Source of the DNA: an uncultured Lentisphaeria bacterium
GTDB lineage: Bacteria; Verrucomicrobiota; Lentisphaeria; Victivallales; UBA1829
Length of the DNA: 64,000 bases
Direction: 5' to 3'
Assembly: GCA_949282305.1 (NCBI GenBank)
Contig: CASDPB010000039.1
Coordinates: forward strand, 62,001-126,000
Part shown: piece by piece, positions 34,314 to 43,553 of the stretch
How positions within the stretch are numbered: position 1 is the first letter of the stretch
Layout: every line of letters starts with the position of its first letter
Translations under genes and position numbers: made by a program
The notes under the pieces: generated by a model
Seen by the model: only the letters and a program-made list of their open reading frames with translations
The model's database searches: none
Told to the model about the DNA's origin: nothing

Positions 34314-35663
34314 ATGAGCGAAAACACACCGAGCAGTGACAACGGCGGCCTCAATGATCCGCTGAAGCTTAGAAATACGGACACGGGGACTTTGAAAAGG
34401 GTTCCTGCGGCAACTCCGTCCATGGCCTCCTCCGCCGCGAGAAAAACAATCAAGCTCAAGCCGATGACGGCAGCTCCGGATGCGGAGGGAACAGTCTCTA
34501 CGGCAACCATTCCCATGGGACAGGCTTCGCAGGGCAGGACTGTATCCACCGCCACCATTCCAATGAGTTCCGCGCCGAAGCCTTCTCCGATGCCGCCGCC
34601 GAAACCCGTTGCCGTTCCGACAACGACGCAGGGAATCGCCAGACCGAAACCCGTTGCCGTTCCCCCGAAACCGGCAGGAGGGGCAGTCCCGACAACAACG
34701 CAGGGGATCGCCAGACCGAAACCTGTTGCCGTTCCCCCGAAGCCGTCTGCTGTTCCGACGACAACTCAGGGCATTGCCAAACCAAAACCTGTGAGCCAGA
34801 CAGTGCAGCCGACCGCTCCGAAACCGGTCCCGACAACGACGCAGGGAATTGTCAGACCTTCTTCCCATTCAACCCTGTCGGCAGTTCATCAGTCCGGGCT
34901 CCAGACCGCCAAGCCGGCAATCAAACTGCGTCCTTCCGCCGCTCCGGAGGAATCTTCTGCGGCTCCTTCCGCCGCCTCTTCCGCGGCATCGCAGACGATC
35001 AAACTGGCGCCGAAACCGGCTTCCGCCGCTCCGGAGGAATCTTCTGCGGCTCCTTCCGCCGCCTCCGCTTCCGCTCAGACTCTGAAACTGACGCCGAAGA
35101 CGCCATCGACAGTCGCTCCTGTTGCACCTGAAGAAGGCGGCGAGACAAAGACGATCCGCCTTCCGAAGAAATCCGCTTCTCCGCCTTCCGCGGCATCTGC
35201 TTCCGCGCAGACGATCAAGCTGACGCCGAAGACGCCGTCGACAGTGGCTCCTGTTGCGCCTCCGGCGGAATCCGAGCCGGCTGCCTCCGAACCACAGGCG
35301 GCTAAGCCGAAGCTCAGCATTCCAAGCAAGGCGCCTGTTGCACCTCAGCCTTCCGATCCGACTGTTTCTCTGCATGTGCAGGGGGATATTCCGACCACAA
35401 AAGGCGGAGCCGTCAAGGATGCCGAGGATCAGGCCATCAAGCTGGAACAGGAAAAGCTGGAGGAAGAGGCCAAGGCAAAAGAGGCGGCACTGAAGGCGGC
35501 AAAGAAAGGCAAGGATGAACCGTCCCTGTTTTTCACGATATGCGCATGTCTGGCATTGGTTCTTATGCTTTATGTGGTTTATGCCATGTCCGCCCAGTAT
35601 TTCAATCAATGGAGCGAACAGAGCATCCCCGTATTCGGGTTTGAACAGATCAAGCTGAAATAA
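34314..35663 (+). CDS. Pro/Ala/Thr-rich repeat protein with one membrane helix
   Basis: Function unknown. The 449 residues are low-complexity for the first 370, with four VPTTTQGI units in a PKPVAVP background (about 96-182), then paired SAAPEESSAAPSAAS and LTPKTPSTVAPVAP units. A short T/A-I-K/R-L motif recurs throughout (TIKLKP, AIKLRP, TIKLAP, TLKLTP, TIRLPK, TIKLTP). A charged helix (about 375-400) leads to one membrane helix (about 403-425) and a short tail. The likely topology is a long disordered cytoplasmic arm with a C-terminal anchor. A terminator follows at 35684. Confidence 0.75.
   Translation: MSENTPSSDNGGLNDPLKLRNTDTGTLKRVPAATPSMASSAARKTIKLKPMTAAPDAEGTVSTATIPMGQASQGRTVSTATIPMSSAPKPSPMPPPKPVAVPTTTQGIARPKPVAVPPKPAGGAVPTTTQGIARPKPVAVPPKPSAVPTTTQGIAKPKPVSQTVQPTAPKPVPTTTQGIVRPSSHSTLSAVHQSGLQTAKPAIKLRPSAAPEESSAAPSAASSAASQTIKLAPKPASAAPEESSAAPSAASASAQTLKLTPKTPSTVAPVAPEEGGETKTIRLPKKSASPPSAASASAQTIKLTPKTPSTVAPVAPPAESEPAASEPQAAKPKLSIPSKAPVAPQPSDPTVSLHVQGDIPTTKGGAVKDAEDQAIKLEQEKLEEEAKAKEAALKAAKKGKDEPSLFFTICACLALVLMLYVVYAMSAQYFNQWSEQSIPVFGFEQIKLK
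34599..34859 (+). repeat. In-frame tandem repeats encoding PKPVAVP...TTTQGI units
   Basis: Four related units of 48-75 bases encode VPTTTQGI with variable Pro/Lys linkers. Codon differences between copies show they are not a recent exact duplication. The units keep the reading frame, so this is a protein repeat. Confidence 0.8.
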
Positions 35664-35683
35664 GCTGACTTTGGATTTCTGAA

Positions 35684-35717
35684 AGACCGTCGGTGCCCTG
35701 CCGTCGGTCTTTTTTTT
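35684..35717 (+). terminator. Intrinsic terminator after the repeat-rich protein
   Basis: Outer stem AGACCG / CGGTCT (35684-35689 and 35705-35710) with an inner GG/CC pair is followed by a run of eight T residues (35710-35717). Confidence 0.85.
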
Positions 35718-35737
35718 GTGTGAACAAGGAGTTTTCC

Positions 35738-36631
35738 ATGCTTCGTGCCAAGCCGAAAAACCTGAAGTTTCTGTGTGCCATCGCCGTCTGTCTGCTGATT
35801 GCGTGTGTACTGCTCGGATTCCGGATTTTCCGTTGGGAGCCTGAAAGCATCGAAGTGAATCATTACGATGTCTTGCTGAAAAACTGGCATGGAGAACACA
35901 GTGGTCTGCGTTTTGTGATTGTAAGCGATATCCATCAGTCAGTCCTGCCGAAAGACATTGCGCGGCTGAAACGGATTGTCAGGCTTGTGAATGACGAGAA
36001 CCCGGATGTGGTTTTACTGCTTGGAGATTTCATGGGGGAGCGTTTCAACAGAAAAAGGAACAATGCTTCTCCCGAAGCCATTGCGGCGATTTTAAAAAAA
36101 CTGAAATCCGCTTACGGCGTATTTGCCGTGCTCGGCAATCATGACTGGTGGCATGACGGCGATGCCGTGCGCAAGGCGCTGGAAAATGTGGGAATCAAGG
36201 TGTTGGAAAATGAATCCGCGGAACTGCGGATTGGCGGAAAGACATTGAATCTGATCGGGCTGCCGGACCGGATCACGCGGAACCATATACTGAACACGGG
36301 GCTGCTGCCGGATGCGGCGGTTCCCGCGCTTGTGCTTTCCCATGATCCCGATTATTTCGAGGAACTGAAACTGCCTTATGAATTCATGCTGGCGGGGCAT
36401 ACCCACGGCGGACAGGTTCAGCTTCCCTGGATCGGGGCATTGATCGTGCCGTCGAAATACGGGACAAAATATGCCTCCGGCTTCTTTGAAGACGGCGGCA
36501 GAAAACTGTTTGTGACCCGCGGCGTTGGCACTTCAATCCTCAAAGTCCGGTTTCTCTGCCCGCCGGAAATTGCGGTTGTCACCGTCAGAAAGGCTCCGGA
36601 GGCAGACAATACGTCTGCTTCCGCATTATGA
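35738..36631 (+). CDS. Membrane-anchored metallophosphoesterase
   Basis: A calcineurin-like phosphoesterase of 297 residues with an N-terminal membrane helix (about 10-30). The dinuclear metal motifs are in order: VSDIHQ, LLGDFM, GNHDWW, LSHDPD and GHTHGGQ. This is the YaeI/YkuE type, some of which act on lipid-linked phosphates such as UDP-diacylglucosamine; the substrate here is not known. ATG 35738 has AAGGAG upstream, placed just after the preceding terminator, so a promoter close by or some read-through is implied. It converges on the DUF1805 gene. Confidence 0.9.
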   Translation: MLRAKPKNLKFLCAIAVCLLIACVLLGFRIFRWEPESIEVNHYDVLLKNWHGEHSGLRFVIVSDIHQSVLPKDIARLKRIVRLVNDENPDVVLLLGDFMGERFNRKRNNASPEAIAAILKKLKSAYGVFAVLGNHDWWHDGDAVRKALENVGIKVLENESAELRIGGKTLNLIGLPDRITRNHILNTGLLPDAAVPALVLSHDPDYFEELKLPYEFMLAGHTHGGQVQLPWIGALIVPSKYGTKYASGFFEDGGRKLFVTRGVGTSILKVRFLCPPEIAVVTVRKAPEADNTSASAL

Positions 36632-36659
36632 CCGTTTCTGTCCTGGAAGATTTCAGCGC

Positions 36660-36950
36660 CTATTGTTCCATCTGAAGCAGGGCGTCGCGTCCGGTCATGG
36701 ATTCTGTGACTCCGCTTTCCGCCGCGGCTTTGCTGAATTGCCGTATTTCTGCCTGAAGCATATCTTCAAAACATTTTACTTCCGTGACAACGGCAAAACG
36801 GTCTCCCAGTTTATCTGCGGGCGCGATTGAAAAATAACCGCATCCGAGATTTGCCTTTTCTCCCTGGATCAGCAATATGGTGCCATGCTCTGTTTTCAGG
36901 CGAATTCCCCGAAACTCAATGCCGCTGATATTGATCCGTTCCTGTTCCAT
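36660..36950 (-). CDS. DUF1805 family protein
   Basis: A 96-residue protein of the DUF1805 (YunC-like) family: GCGYFSIAPADKLGDRFAVV in the middle, then VKCFEDMLQAEI and MTGRDALLQM at the end. No reaction is established for the family. Two starts are possible: ATG 36950, or TTG 36953, which is better spaced from AGGAGG. The gene is immediately downstream of dut on the same strand (18 bases), so they are probably co-transcribed. Confidence 0.82.
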   Translation of the reverse strand: MEQERINISGIEFRGIRLKTEHGTILLIQGEKANLGCGYFSIAPADKLGDRFAVVTEVKCFEDMLQAEIRQFSKAAAESGVTESMTGRDALLQMEQ

Positions 36951-36968
36951 CAATGACCGTCCTCCTTT

Positions 36969-37412
36969 TTATTTTCTGCCCGTGCTGCCGAATCCACCTG
37001 TGCCGCGCCCCGTCTCGGAAAGGGTGTCCGCCGGAACCATTTCCACATCGGGGAGAGCCGCGATCACCATTTGTGAAATGCGGTCGCCGCGATGAATTTC
37101 AAAAGGAGTTTCACCGAAGTTGAACAGGATGGAGCAGACTTCGCCGCGGTACCCCGCGTCAATGGTTCCCGGAGAGTTGAGAACGCCGATGGAATGCTTG
37201 AGGGCAAGCCCGCTGCGAGGTCTGACCTGTGCCTCATATCCGACAGGCAGTTCAATATGGAGCCCGGTCGGAATCAGAGTCACTTTGCCGGGGTGTACCG
37301 TAATATCCACTCTGGAACGCAGGTCATAGGCGGCGTCGTCCTCATGCGCCTTTGCGGGACGGAGATCGTCGCACCCTTCCTCCATAATGAATTTAACCGT
37401 AATCTTGCTCAT
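36969..37412 (-). CDS. dut: dUTP diphosphatase
   Basis: Hydrolyses dUTP to dUMP and pyrophosphate, keeping uracil out of DNA. The trimeric-type motifs are present: AAYDLRS, RPRSGLALKHSI, NSPGTIDAGYRGEV, GDRISQMVI and the C-terminal GRGTGGFGSTG that closes over the active site. ATG 37412 has AGGAAG upstream and gives 147 residues, normal for the family; an upstream extension of the frame to 37469 lacks support. Its leader contains the divergent palindrome at 37520-37536. Confidence 0.96.
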   Translation of the reverse strand: MSKITVKFIMEEGCDDLRPAKAHEDDAAYDLRSRVDITVHPGKVTLIPTGLHIELPVGYEAQVRPRSGLALKHSIGVLNSPGTIDAGYRGEVCSILFNFGETPFEIHRGDRISQMVIAALPDVEMVPADTLSETGRGTGGFGSTGRK

Positions 37413-37492
37413 CGTGTCTTCCTTTCCTTGATTGATGCAGTAAACTACAACGGATTTACGGGATTTCAAACATAAATTTAACAGGATATGAT

Positions 37493-37536
37493 TTGATTTT
37501 CATGAGAGTCTCCATTATATTTGATGGACCATCAAA
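37493..37536 (+). promoter_or_regulatory. Promoter and perfect palindrome between dut and the lipoprotein gene
   Basis: TTGATT (37493-37498) and TATATT (37516-37521) are 17 bases apart. A 17-bp palindrome TTTGATGGACCATCAAA (37520-37536, 8-bp arms around a central A) covers the start-point region. A shorter GAGA-G-TCTC (37504-37512) lies in the spacer. On the other strand TATAAT (37514-37519) could serve dut. This is a strong operator candidate. Confidence 0.6.
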
Positions 37537-37554
37537 GCAAGGGGAGCTGATAAA

Positions 37555-38043
37555 ATGAAGAAAATATTTTTCCTGTTTTCCGCCGCCGCGGCTCTTGTGT
37601 TTTTCCTGAACGCCTGCACCACTGCCGGCATGGAGGCGGCATCCGGTTCCTCCGCAATGCAGGCGGATGAGTTGAAGACCGCGGAATTGTTCGCGACTCA
37701 GATGCTGGACGGTTTATTTGATGACAATTATGGGAAATTCATAAAGGAACTGACGCCGGAAGGAAGGGCGAAAGTCACGGAGCCGGTTTTCAATACGATA
37801 CGCGGCGAAGTCCTGAAACGGATGGGAACCTATAAGTCAAGAGTCTATCTTGGATGCCTTGACCGCGGCATTTTCAACATTTATCTCTGGAAGGGCAGTT
37901 TTGAACCTTCGGAGCAGGTTCTTGAGAGCCTGAAAATGCAGAAAAAGAGTGAAAAAGACCTCCCGAAATTCGATGTCCTGATCCGTCTGGAAATGGGCAG
38001 GGTGGACGGAAAATGGAAAGTCTTCGGATTTTATCTGCAATAG
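37555..38043 (+). CDS. Small lipoprotein of unknown function
   Basis: A 162-residue protein with a lipoprotein signal ending in LNAC (C21). The mature part has a short Ser/Ala linker and an alpha+beta domain with a final VDGKWKVFGFYL, which recalls the NTF2-like fold of DUF3887-type proteins; this is a weak resemblance. GGGGAG lies just upstream of the ATG. A palindrome in the leader suggests regulation. The neighbour on the other side is locus B, convergent and four bases away. Confidence 0.7.
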   Translation: MKKIFFLFSAAAALVFFLNACTTAGMEAASGSSAMQADELKTAELFATQMLDGLFDDNYGKFIKELTPEGRAKVTEPVFNTIRGEVLKRMGTYKSRVYLGCLDRGIFNIYLWKGSFEPSEQVLESLKMQKKSEKDLPKFDVLIRLEMGRVDGKWKVFGFYLQ

Positions 38044-38047
38044 TGAG

Positions 38048-38827
38048 TCAGAACATGACTTTGTCAAGCTTCCAGTAATAATAGTAGTCACTGGGTGTCC
38101 GCAGGGTATTTTCGACATGCTTCCAACTTGAAACATGTCCGTCCGCCCAGAGAATCATATTGGAAACGCCGTGAACGGGAGCAACACCATAGTGCCCGTT
38201 GCTCATAAAACCGTAGTTTGCCGTGTTTTCAAGGACGAGAACAGTTTCCGTCGGTTTCTTCACCTCGCTGAGTTTTGCAGGGGAGTCCCGCCGTGGTGTT
38301 CCCAGGACGTTTTCCGCGCCGCCTCCCCAGCCGATGCTTAAACGCTGATAGCCATATTTCACATGAGAGTAGCGCCATACCGCGGGATCGGCATCCAGTC
38401 CTTTGATGTAGCCGGCTTCCACCGGAGTCACTCTGCTGAGGATTTTGGCGCACTCATAGATTTTATTGTTCGGGAGATAACGCGATCTTCGACTGCTCAT
38501 TTCATAGGTCCAGTTCCATAAACTCTGATAGCTGGCACTGCCTTCATTCTCATAATAACAGGGAATATACCAGTCGTTATGGTCTCCCAGATAGGAGGCA
38601 TGGGCAAGGCCGATCTGCCTGAGATTGCTGAGGCAGCTGCTCTGATACGCTGAGTCGCGTGCCTTGCCCAGTGCAGGAAGAAGCATTGCCGCGAGAATCG
38701 CGATGATCGCAATCACGATGAGGAGTTCTATGAGAGTGAAAATCCGTATTTGCATCCTCCAGAGAGGGAAAGAACGGGAAAACATTGAAACGTTGGGATG
38801 ATAAGACTGATTCATAAATTTTATCAT
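38048..38827 (-). CDS. Prepilin-like protein of carbohydrate locus B
   Basis: A pseudopilin-type protein of 259 residues. F30 begins [21 protein letters not shown] with Glu at +5; the leader is 29 residues and the -1 residue is Ile. CLSNLRQIG follows the helix, and [12 protein letters not shown] near the C-terminus is an exact H-X9-DG motif. ATG 38827 has AAAGGA upstream and lies 28 bases after the glycosidase stop; the frame extends further into that gene without need. It is the last gene of the four-gene minus-strand locus B. Confidence 0.85.
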   Translation of the reverse strand: MIKFMNQSYHPNVSMFSRSFPLWRMQIRIFTLIELLIVIAIIAILAAMLLPALGKARDSAYQSSCLSNLRQIGLAHASYLGDHNDWYIPCYYENEGSASYQSLWNWTYEMSSRRSRYLPNNKIYECAKILSRVTPVEAGYIKGLDADPAVWRYSHVKYGYQRLSIGWGGGAENVLGTPRRDSPAKLSEVKKPTETVLVLENTANYGFMSNGHYGVAPVHGVSNMILWADGHVSSWKHVENTLRTPSDYYYYWKLDKVMF

Positions 38828-38855
38828 GGCAGAATCCTTTCCGTTTTGGTAAAAA

Positions 38856-41591
38856 TCATTTCTGTCCGGAAACAGCACGTTCATAAAGCACTGCACGGCT
38901 CTCTCCGGGTTTGCAGTCCAGTTTGAATTCCCTGCCGCTTCCGGATTTTTCACCGGTTGCGGGATCATAAAAAACCATCGGTTCCCGGAAACGGATGACG
39001 ATCGGATCGGCAAGCCGGTGCCCGACGGCAATGCCGTTTCCGACATAGACCGCGTTTCCTGCTTCGGCTGGCGGCAGGATTCCCGCTTCTTTCGCCGCAT
39101 TGCTGATGAGCTGAGCCGAAACACCGGCGATCTGCGGAGTATAGATCAAAGTCCGCCCTTCGGAACGTTTTACAACAAGTCCCGGTTCGGCGGTTCCGAG
39201 CCAATGCCCGAGCACGGTTGCCGCGGAGTCCGTGATTTTTGCTCCGAAAGGATTCCGGAGCCATGCAACGTCGTCCTTGCGGATGGTGACGCCAAGCGTT
39301 CCGAGACGCCCGGTGCATTGTTCTGTCAGGGGATCTTTCACCGTTTCATCGAAAGCGACGACATTGCTGAACGGCTTCATGCTGTCCTGAATCTGCAGCC
39401 CGAATGCTTTCAGCACCGGTTCGGCTGACCGGAAAGGGCCGCATACGCCCGCCGGACCGACAATCATGACCACGGTGTCTTTCCTGTAAGCCTTTTCCAG
39501 AATCGCGTTCAGTTGTTCCCGGGTAATTGTCATGGGCGAGAAAAAGAGATACAGCTTGTATTCCGGAAGTTCCGGGTTGAGGATGTCATTGAGCATGTAA
39601 ATATCCGGAGTGAGCCCGCTCATGCGCAGGCTTTTCATCGCGGAACCGCCGTTGGCGATGCCTTCGCCGTGCAGACGGTCACGCTCATCCATGAAGACGG
39701 CGAATTCAGTCCGGGGCACTTGATTGCGCTTCTGTTCCGCCCAGTCCGCCATGCGGCAGGTTTCCCGGATGATTTTCAGTGCTTCCGGATCATGATACCA
39801 GCTTCCGAACATGTCATAGTAGTAGAAGCCGCTGCCGCCTGCCGCGAGAACGCTCCCCGCATCGCGGATCACCTGCGAACGGAATTCCGCCGGACCGGAA
39901 GGATATGCGGTGTAATCCCATCCGCCGATTTCCTGCGTCCGCCATGTGCGGTGATCCATTTCCTGCACATACAGGAGATTGTGCAGATTGGAATCCGCAA
40001 TTGTGTAATTGGCGGAACCTCCCGGTGCTCTTGTGAGCCGCGGCGGCGCATAATCCGTGACCTGCGCCACGATATCGATTCCGCCTTTGGCGAGCTCCTC
40101 CACCGCCAGACGGCTTGTCTGCCGCCAGACGGGGCTGCTGTACCAGGTCTGGATGACACAGCGTCTTCCGAAGGATTCCTTCAGGACATTGCCGAACCTG
40201 CGGAGCATCCGCGCCGTGCTGACGGAAAGAAAGGTGCGGCAGTCCGTGATTTTGCGGTCGATTCCGGGCTCTGTATTGAAATACGGTTTGCTCCGCCACT
40301 CTTTTCCGGTGAAGACCCGTGCAGTGTCCAGTGTTACTTCCGGATCGTTCCATGCTTTGCGCAGAGCTTCGTCCGTTCCGTATTTTTCTTTCAGCCATTT
40401 TCTGAGAGCGGTCTGAAATGATTCGGAGTAGTCGGCATGTCCCGCTTCTTCGTCACCGTATATCCATTGCACATACTGCCCGTCGTGTCCTCCCGCGAGA
40501 CAGAAGCCGATCACGATCTTTCCGGCGGGACTCTGTTTCAGGAATTCCGCCATTGCCCGGAGTCCCTGGATCACATGCTGCTGATAGGCTTCCGAGGCAT
40601 AAGTCCACGCCCAGCGTTCCTGTTTTTTCCGGTCAATGGAGCTGCCGAAACCCTTGAATCCCGTGTAACGGGCGATTCCCCGTTCTCCTTTCTCATTCAG
40701 GTAAATATTTTCCGGATGCGCTTCAAGCCACGCATTGTCCGGGTCGCACTCAACAGTGACAATGACCTTTGCATTCGGATTGGCGGCATAGATTCTCAGA
40801 AGATTGTCCTCAAGACGTTTGAAATCAAATTTTCCGTTTCCGTCATAAGCCTGCTTATCCCAATCCTTTCCCCAGTAAAGCGCCGCGCCGCCTCCGTGAG
40901 TGACGATGATATTGGCTCCGTTTTCGCACATCAGCCGGTAGTCCGTTCCGCCTTTGTAGGCTTTGTAGGCGGTTTTCTTTCCGTCGATGTAAAGAACGGG
41001 GCGTCCTTCTTCCCGCGCGATCCAGCTTTCCGAGGCTTTCAGCTTCGCCATGTCTTTCAGAGCGAACACACGCGGAGGCATCGGGTCTTTTTCACTGTAA
41101 ATGCCTTTGAAAAGGGGTTTCGGCACATATTCCCCGAATGTCACCCTGCCGATTTTCACTTTGAGCGGATTGCCGCCGAGCTTCAATTCCGGCTGAATGA
41201 AGACGGTTCCCGGCTCCGGCCTGACGCGCAGTTTCAGTTTCTGCGGAAGATTTTCCGCGTAGACCTGCTGGAAGCGTGCCGGATCAGCGACACGCCCGGT
41301 TTCCCGTCCGGAGGCGTCAAGCGAGACCAGCTGAAGCGACACCGCCGCACCGGGAGTCAGTTCTTCGCAGGAAAATTCCAATGCCGCTTCATACTCCTTT
41401 CCGGGACTTACCTTATATCTGGAGGCGCGCCATGTGGTGACTCCCGGCAGGTTGAGCTTGGTCAGGATGCCGCTTCGGGCGTTGAAACTGGAACGGCTTC
41501 CGTTTGTGTCGACAACGGGAGATTCCGTGCAGAAAAGCGGTTCCGCCAGGCAGAGTCCCATCAGTATGAAAAGCGGCAAACGGTATTTCAT
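38856..41591 (-). CDS. Exported glycoside hydrolase-like protein (GH42-like architecture)
   Basis: A predicted secreted enzyme of 911 residues. A signal peptide ([20 protein letters not shown]) leads to a beta-sandwich domain (about 25-160) and then a TIM-barrel-like domain (about 190-650) with [44 protein letters not shown] and [11 protein letters not shown], followed by a beta-galactosidase-trimerisation-like alpha/beta domain (about 660-760; [17 protein letters not shown]) and a C-terminal beta region. GH42-like order is the best match; substrate and exact family are unknown. GAGGAAACC precedes the ATG at 41591. Confidence 0.7.
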   Translation of the reverse strand: MKYRLPLFILMGLCLAEPLFCTESPVVDTNGSRSSFNARSGILTKLNLPGVTTWRASRYKVSPGKEYEAALEFSCEELTPGAAVSLQLVSLDASGRETGRVADPARFQQVYAENLPQKLKLRVRPEPGTVFIQPELKLGGNPLKVKIGRVTFGEYVPKPLFKGIYSEKDPMPPRVFALKDMAKLKASESWIAREEGRPVLYIDGKKTAYKAYKGGTDYRLMCENGANIIVTHGGGAALYWGKDWDKQAYDGNGKFDFKRLEDNLLRIYAANPNAKVIVTVECDPDNAWLEAHPENIYLNEKGERGIARYTGFKGFGSSIDRKKQERWAWTYASEAYQQHVIQGLRAMAEFLKQSPAGKIVIGFCLAGGHDGQYVQWIYGDEEAGHADYSESFQTALRKWLKEKYGTDEALRKAWNDPEVTLDTARVFTGKEWRSKPYFNTEPGIDRKITDCRTFLSVSTARMLRRFGNVLKESFGRRCVIQTWYSSPVWRQTSRLAVEELAKGGIDIVAQVTDYAPPRLTRAPGGSANYTIADSNLHNLLYVQEMDHRTWRTQEIGGWDYTAYPSGPAEFRSQVIRDAGSVLAAGGSGFYYYDMFGSWYHDPEALKIIRETCRMADWAEQKRNQVPRTEFAVFMDERDRLHGEGIANGGSAMKSLRMSGLTPDIYMLNDILNPELPEYKLYLFFSPMTITREQLNAILEKAYRKDTVVMIVGPAGVCGPFRSAEPVLKAFGLQIQDSMKPFSNVVAFDETVKDPLTEQCTGRLGTLGVTIRKDDVAWLRNPFGAKITDSAATVLGHWLGTAEPGLVVKRSEGRTLIYTPQIAGVSAQLISNAAKEAGILPPAEAGNAVYVGNGIAVGHRLADPIVIRFREPMVFYDPATGEKSGSGREFKLDCKPGESRAVLYERAVSGQK

Positions 41592-41598
41592 GGTTTCC

Positions 41599-42381
41599 TC
41601 ATTTGATTTCAATGGAAATATTTTTGAGTTCCGTGATTGCATTCTCATTGTTGTCGTTCATCAGAAAATGCAGTTTTGCCTTGACTGCGCCCGGCGCCCA
41701 GCGGTTGTGGGAGTAGGAATCCTTTTCCATGCCCTTGATTTCCCCTTTCAATGTCTGCCAGGAATTGCCTGTAATGCGACCGCCTGCGGGATACATGGTG
41801 TCGCCGTTTTCGTGCAGACGCAGCTTTGTTCCTGCCGCCGCGGAAAATGTGAGTGCCCGGTCCAGGCGGACTTCCCAGACGTCGCCTTTTTTCTCCATGC
41901 CTTTGACGGTGTTCCACGACAGCGTGTAGTTCGGAAGATCGCTGTTGTCTTCCTTTGCATGAAATGCCAGTACAAGGGGTCTGCCTTTCTGCCATTGTTC
42001 CGCATTTTTCACGACAAGAAGCGTATTCCCGGCTTTGCAGGGAGCCGCAAGTTCCGTAAACGTCCCGGGGATTATTTTTGTATTGAAGACGCAAATCAGG
42101 CGCCCTTTGGCGTCATATTGGCTGACTGTCGGCATGAAAGATGCCTTCTGCCCGTTTCCCGAGCGTGCGGATACTTGCAATGTATAAGTCTTTGCAGGAT
42201 CCACGGGGAAAAATTCTTTCATGGTGAAGGAACATTTTCCCGGAATGGAAAGAACGCCCTCTTTTTCCGTCACGCCGTATTGACGTTCCCACGCATTGAC
42301 GGAGTTCAGTTCGATTTTTTCGGCTCCGCACAGGACGCCGGCGCTCAGCGCTGCCAGTACTGCAAGTTTTCTTCCGATCAT
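41599..42381 (-). CDS. Exported beta-sandwich protein, possibly carbohydrate-binding
   Basis: A 260-residue protein with a signal peptide (MIGRKLAVLAALSAGVLCGAE). The rest is beta-rich; the first half resembles the N-terminal sandwich of the glycosidase encoded directly after it (VDPAKTYTLQVSARSG against [14 protein letters not shown]), and the second half repeats a similar pattern. A CBM-like role, holding substrate for the enzyme, is inferred from this likeness and from the operon; no sugar-binding residues can be named. It follows the regulator by three bases and precedes the glycosidase by seven. Confidence 0.6.
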   Translation of the reverse strand: MIGRKLAVLAALSAGVLCGAEKIELNSVNAWERQYGVTEKEGVLSIPGKCSFTMKEFFPVDPAKTYTLQVSARSGNGQKASFMPTVSQYDAKGRLICVFNTKIIPGTFTELAAPCKAGNTLLVVKNAEQWQKGRPLVLAFHAKEDNSDLPNYTLSWNTVKGMEKKGDVWEVRLDRALTFSAAAGTKLRLHENGDTMYPAGGRITGNSWQTLKGEIKGMEKDSYSHNRWAPGAVKAKLHFLMNDNNENAITELKNISIEIK

Positions 42382-42384
42382 TTT

Positions 42385-43500
42385 TCACCTCTTCATTTTG
42401 CGGCAGCTGCCGCGTTCAACTAGTTCCGGTTTAAATAAATAAGTTTGCCTTTTCAGGTGCTTTCCGGCGCTGCGCATGTCGTTCAGCAGTTCAAGCGCCT
42501 TGGCGATCATCGGGCGCATGGGCTGGTCGAGTGTCGTCATCAGCGGATTGAAATGCGGATTGCCGTCGATTCCGACAAAGGAGATGTCCTCCGGAATTTT
42601 CATGCCCGACTCCAGAACGCCGTTCCAGGCGCCGAATGCAAACGCGATGCCGGAGGAAAGGATCGCCGTCGGCGGTCTGGAGGAAGAGCAGTGTTTTAAC
42701 GCGACTTCTCTTCCCGTTTCATACCAGAGGTTGCGGAAGGGCAGGATTGCGGGTATCTTCTCTTTGAGCGGGTAATTCAGGAATTCCATATTCCGCCGCT
42801 GAAGCGCCGGAATGTTGGGATTTTCAATGCTGATATACAGAATTCTGCGGTGTCCGAGCTGAAAAAGGTAATCCATGCCCCGGGTGATGATATTTTCCTT
42901 GACGGCGACATGATAGCGCCCCGCTTCCTTCCAGTCTCCGTCGTGCTGATTGACGAAGACGATCGGGAGATGATCGAACTGCCTGGAATAGAGCTGGGAG
43001 AGATAACTGTTGTCGCAGGACAGCACAAGCAGAGAGTCACAGCGGTTCCTGTTCACCTCGTCGATCATGTTCTCAGGCGCGAAGTTGCAACAGTTCAGCA
43101 AGACCGTTTCCCCGCCTCCGTTCCGCTGAAGTTCATTCGTGACAGTCACCAGCAGCTGAAGAAAATAGACGTCATTGAAGTAGTTCTGCGACTGAATGAT
43201 GATTCCGAGCCGGCGCTGAGGCCTGTGGTGTGGGAGGATATTGACGAAGGTTCCTTTTCCCTGCCGCTGGGTAATCAGTTTCTGTTCGGAGAGGATCTGC
43301 AGGCTTTTCCGCAAAGTCAGATGGTTGATGCCCAGTTCTTTTGCAAATTCCGATTCGGAAGGCAGTCGGCAGCCTTCTTTGAGTTTTCCGGACAGAATGC
43401 CCTGTCGCAGAGATTCCGCGATCTGCCGGTAAATCGGGATAGCGTCATTTTCCGTAAACCTGACCATGTCCCGGATATTTGCTTTTCCAAGTGAACTCAT
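42385..43500 (-). CDS. GntR-type + LacI-type hybrid regulator of locus B
   Basis: A 371-residue transcription regulator. The winged helix (about 20-85) contains IYRQIAESLRQGILSG, LPSESEFAKELGINHLTLRKS and RQGKGTFV; the remainder (about 95-360) is a LacI-type sugar-binding sensor with PEDISFVGIDGNPHFN and a final segment LTTLDQPMRPM-like (MTTLDQPMRPM). AGGAG lies eight bases before the ATG at 43500. It is first in locus B and is probably autoregulated through the promoter at 43526-43553, whose spacer holds an inverted repeat. Confidence 0.93.
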   Translation of the reverse strand: MSSLGKANIRDMVRFTENDAIPIYRQIAESLRQGILSGKLKEGCRLPSESEFAKELGINHLTLRKSLQILSEQKLITQRQGKGTFVNILPHHRPQRRLGIIIQSQNYFNDVYFLQLLVTVTNELQRNGGGETVLLNCCNFAPENMIDEVNRNRCDSLLVLSCDNSYLSQLYSRQFDHLPIVFVNQHDGDWKEAGRYHVAVKENIITRGMDYLFQLGHRRILYISIENPNIPALQRRNMEFLNYPLKEKIPAILPFRNLWYETGREVALKHCSSSRPPTAILSSGIAFAFGAWNGVLESGMKIPEDISFVGIDGNPHFNPLMTTLDQPMRPMIAKALELLNDMRSAGKHLKRQTYLFKPELVERGSCRKMKR

Positions 43501-43525
43501 GAAACTAACTCCTATGTATTGATAT

Positions 43526-43553
43526 ATTATAGTAATCTATAAGTTTTTGTCAA
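43526..43553 (-). promoter_or_regulatory. Locus B promoter with an inverted repeat over the -10
   Basis: On the minus strand TTGACA (43548-43553) and TATAAT (43526-43531) are perfect and 16 bases apart. TTATAG-TAAT-CTATAA (43527-43542, plus-strand orientation) is a perfect 6-4-6 inverted repeat overlapping the -10. It starts 26 bases before the regulator's start codon. Confidence 0.8.

Noticed and set aside
34599-34859. Repeats considered as a CRISPR array
   Set aside because: Units are in frame, of uneven length, differ by codon choices and encode a Pro/Thr-rich protein repeat; no cas genes.
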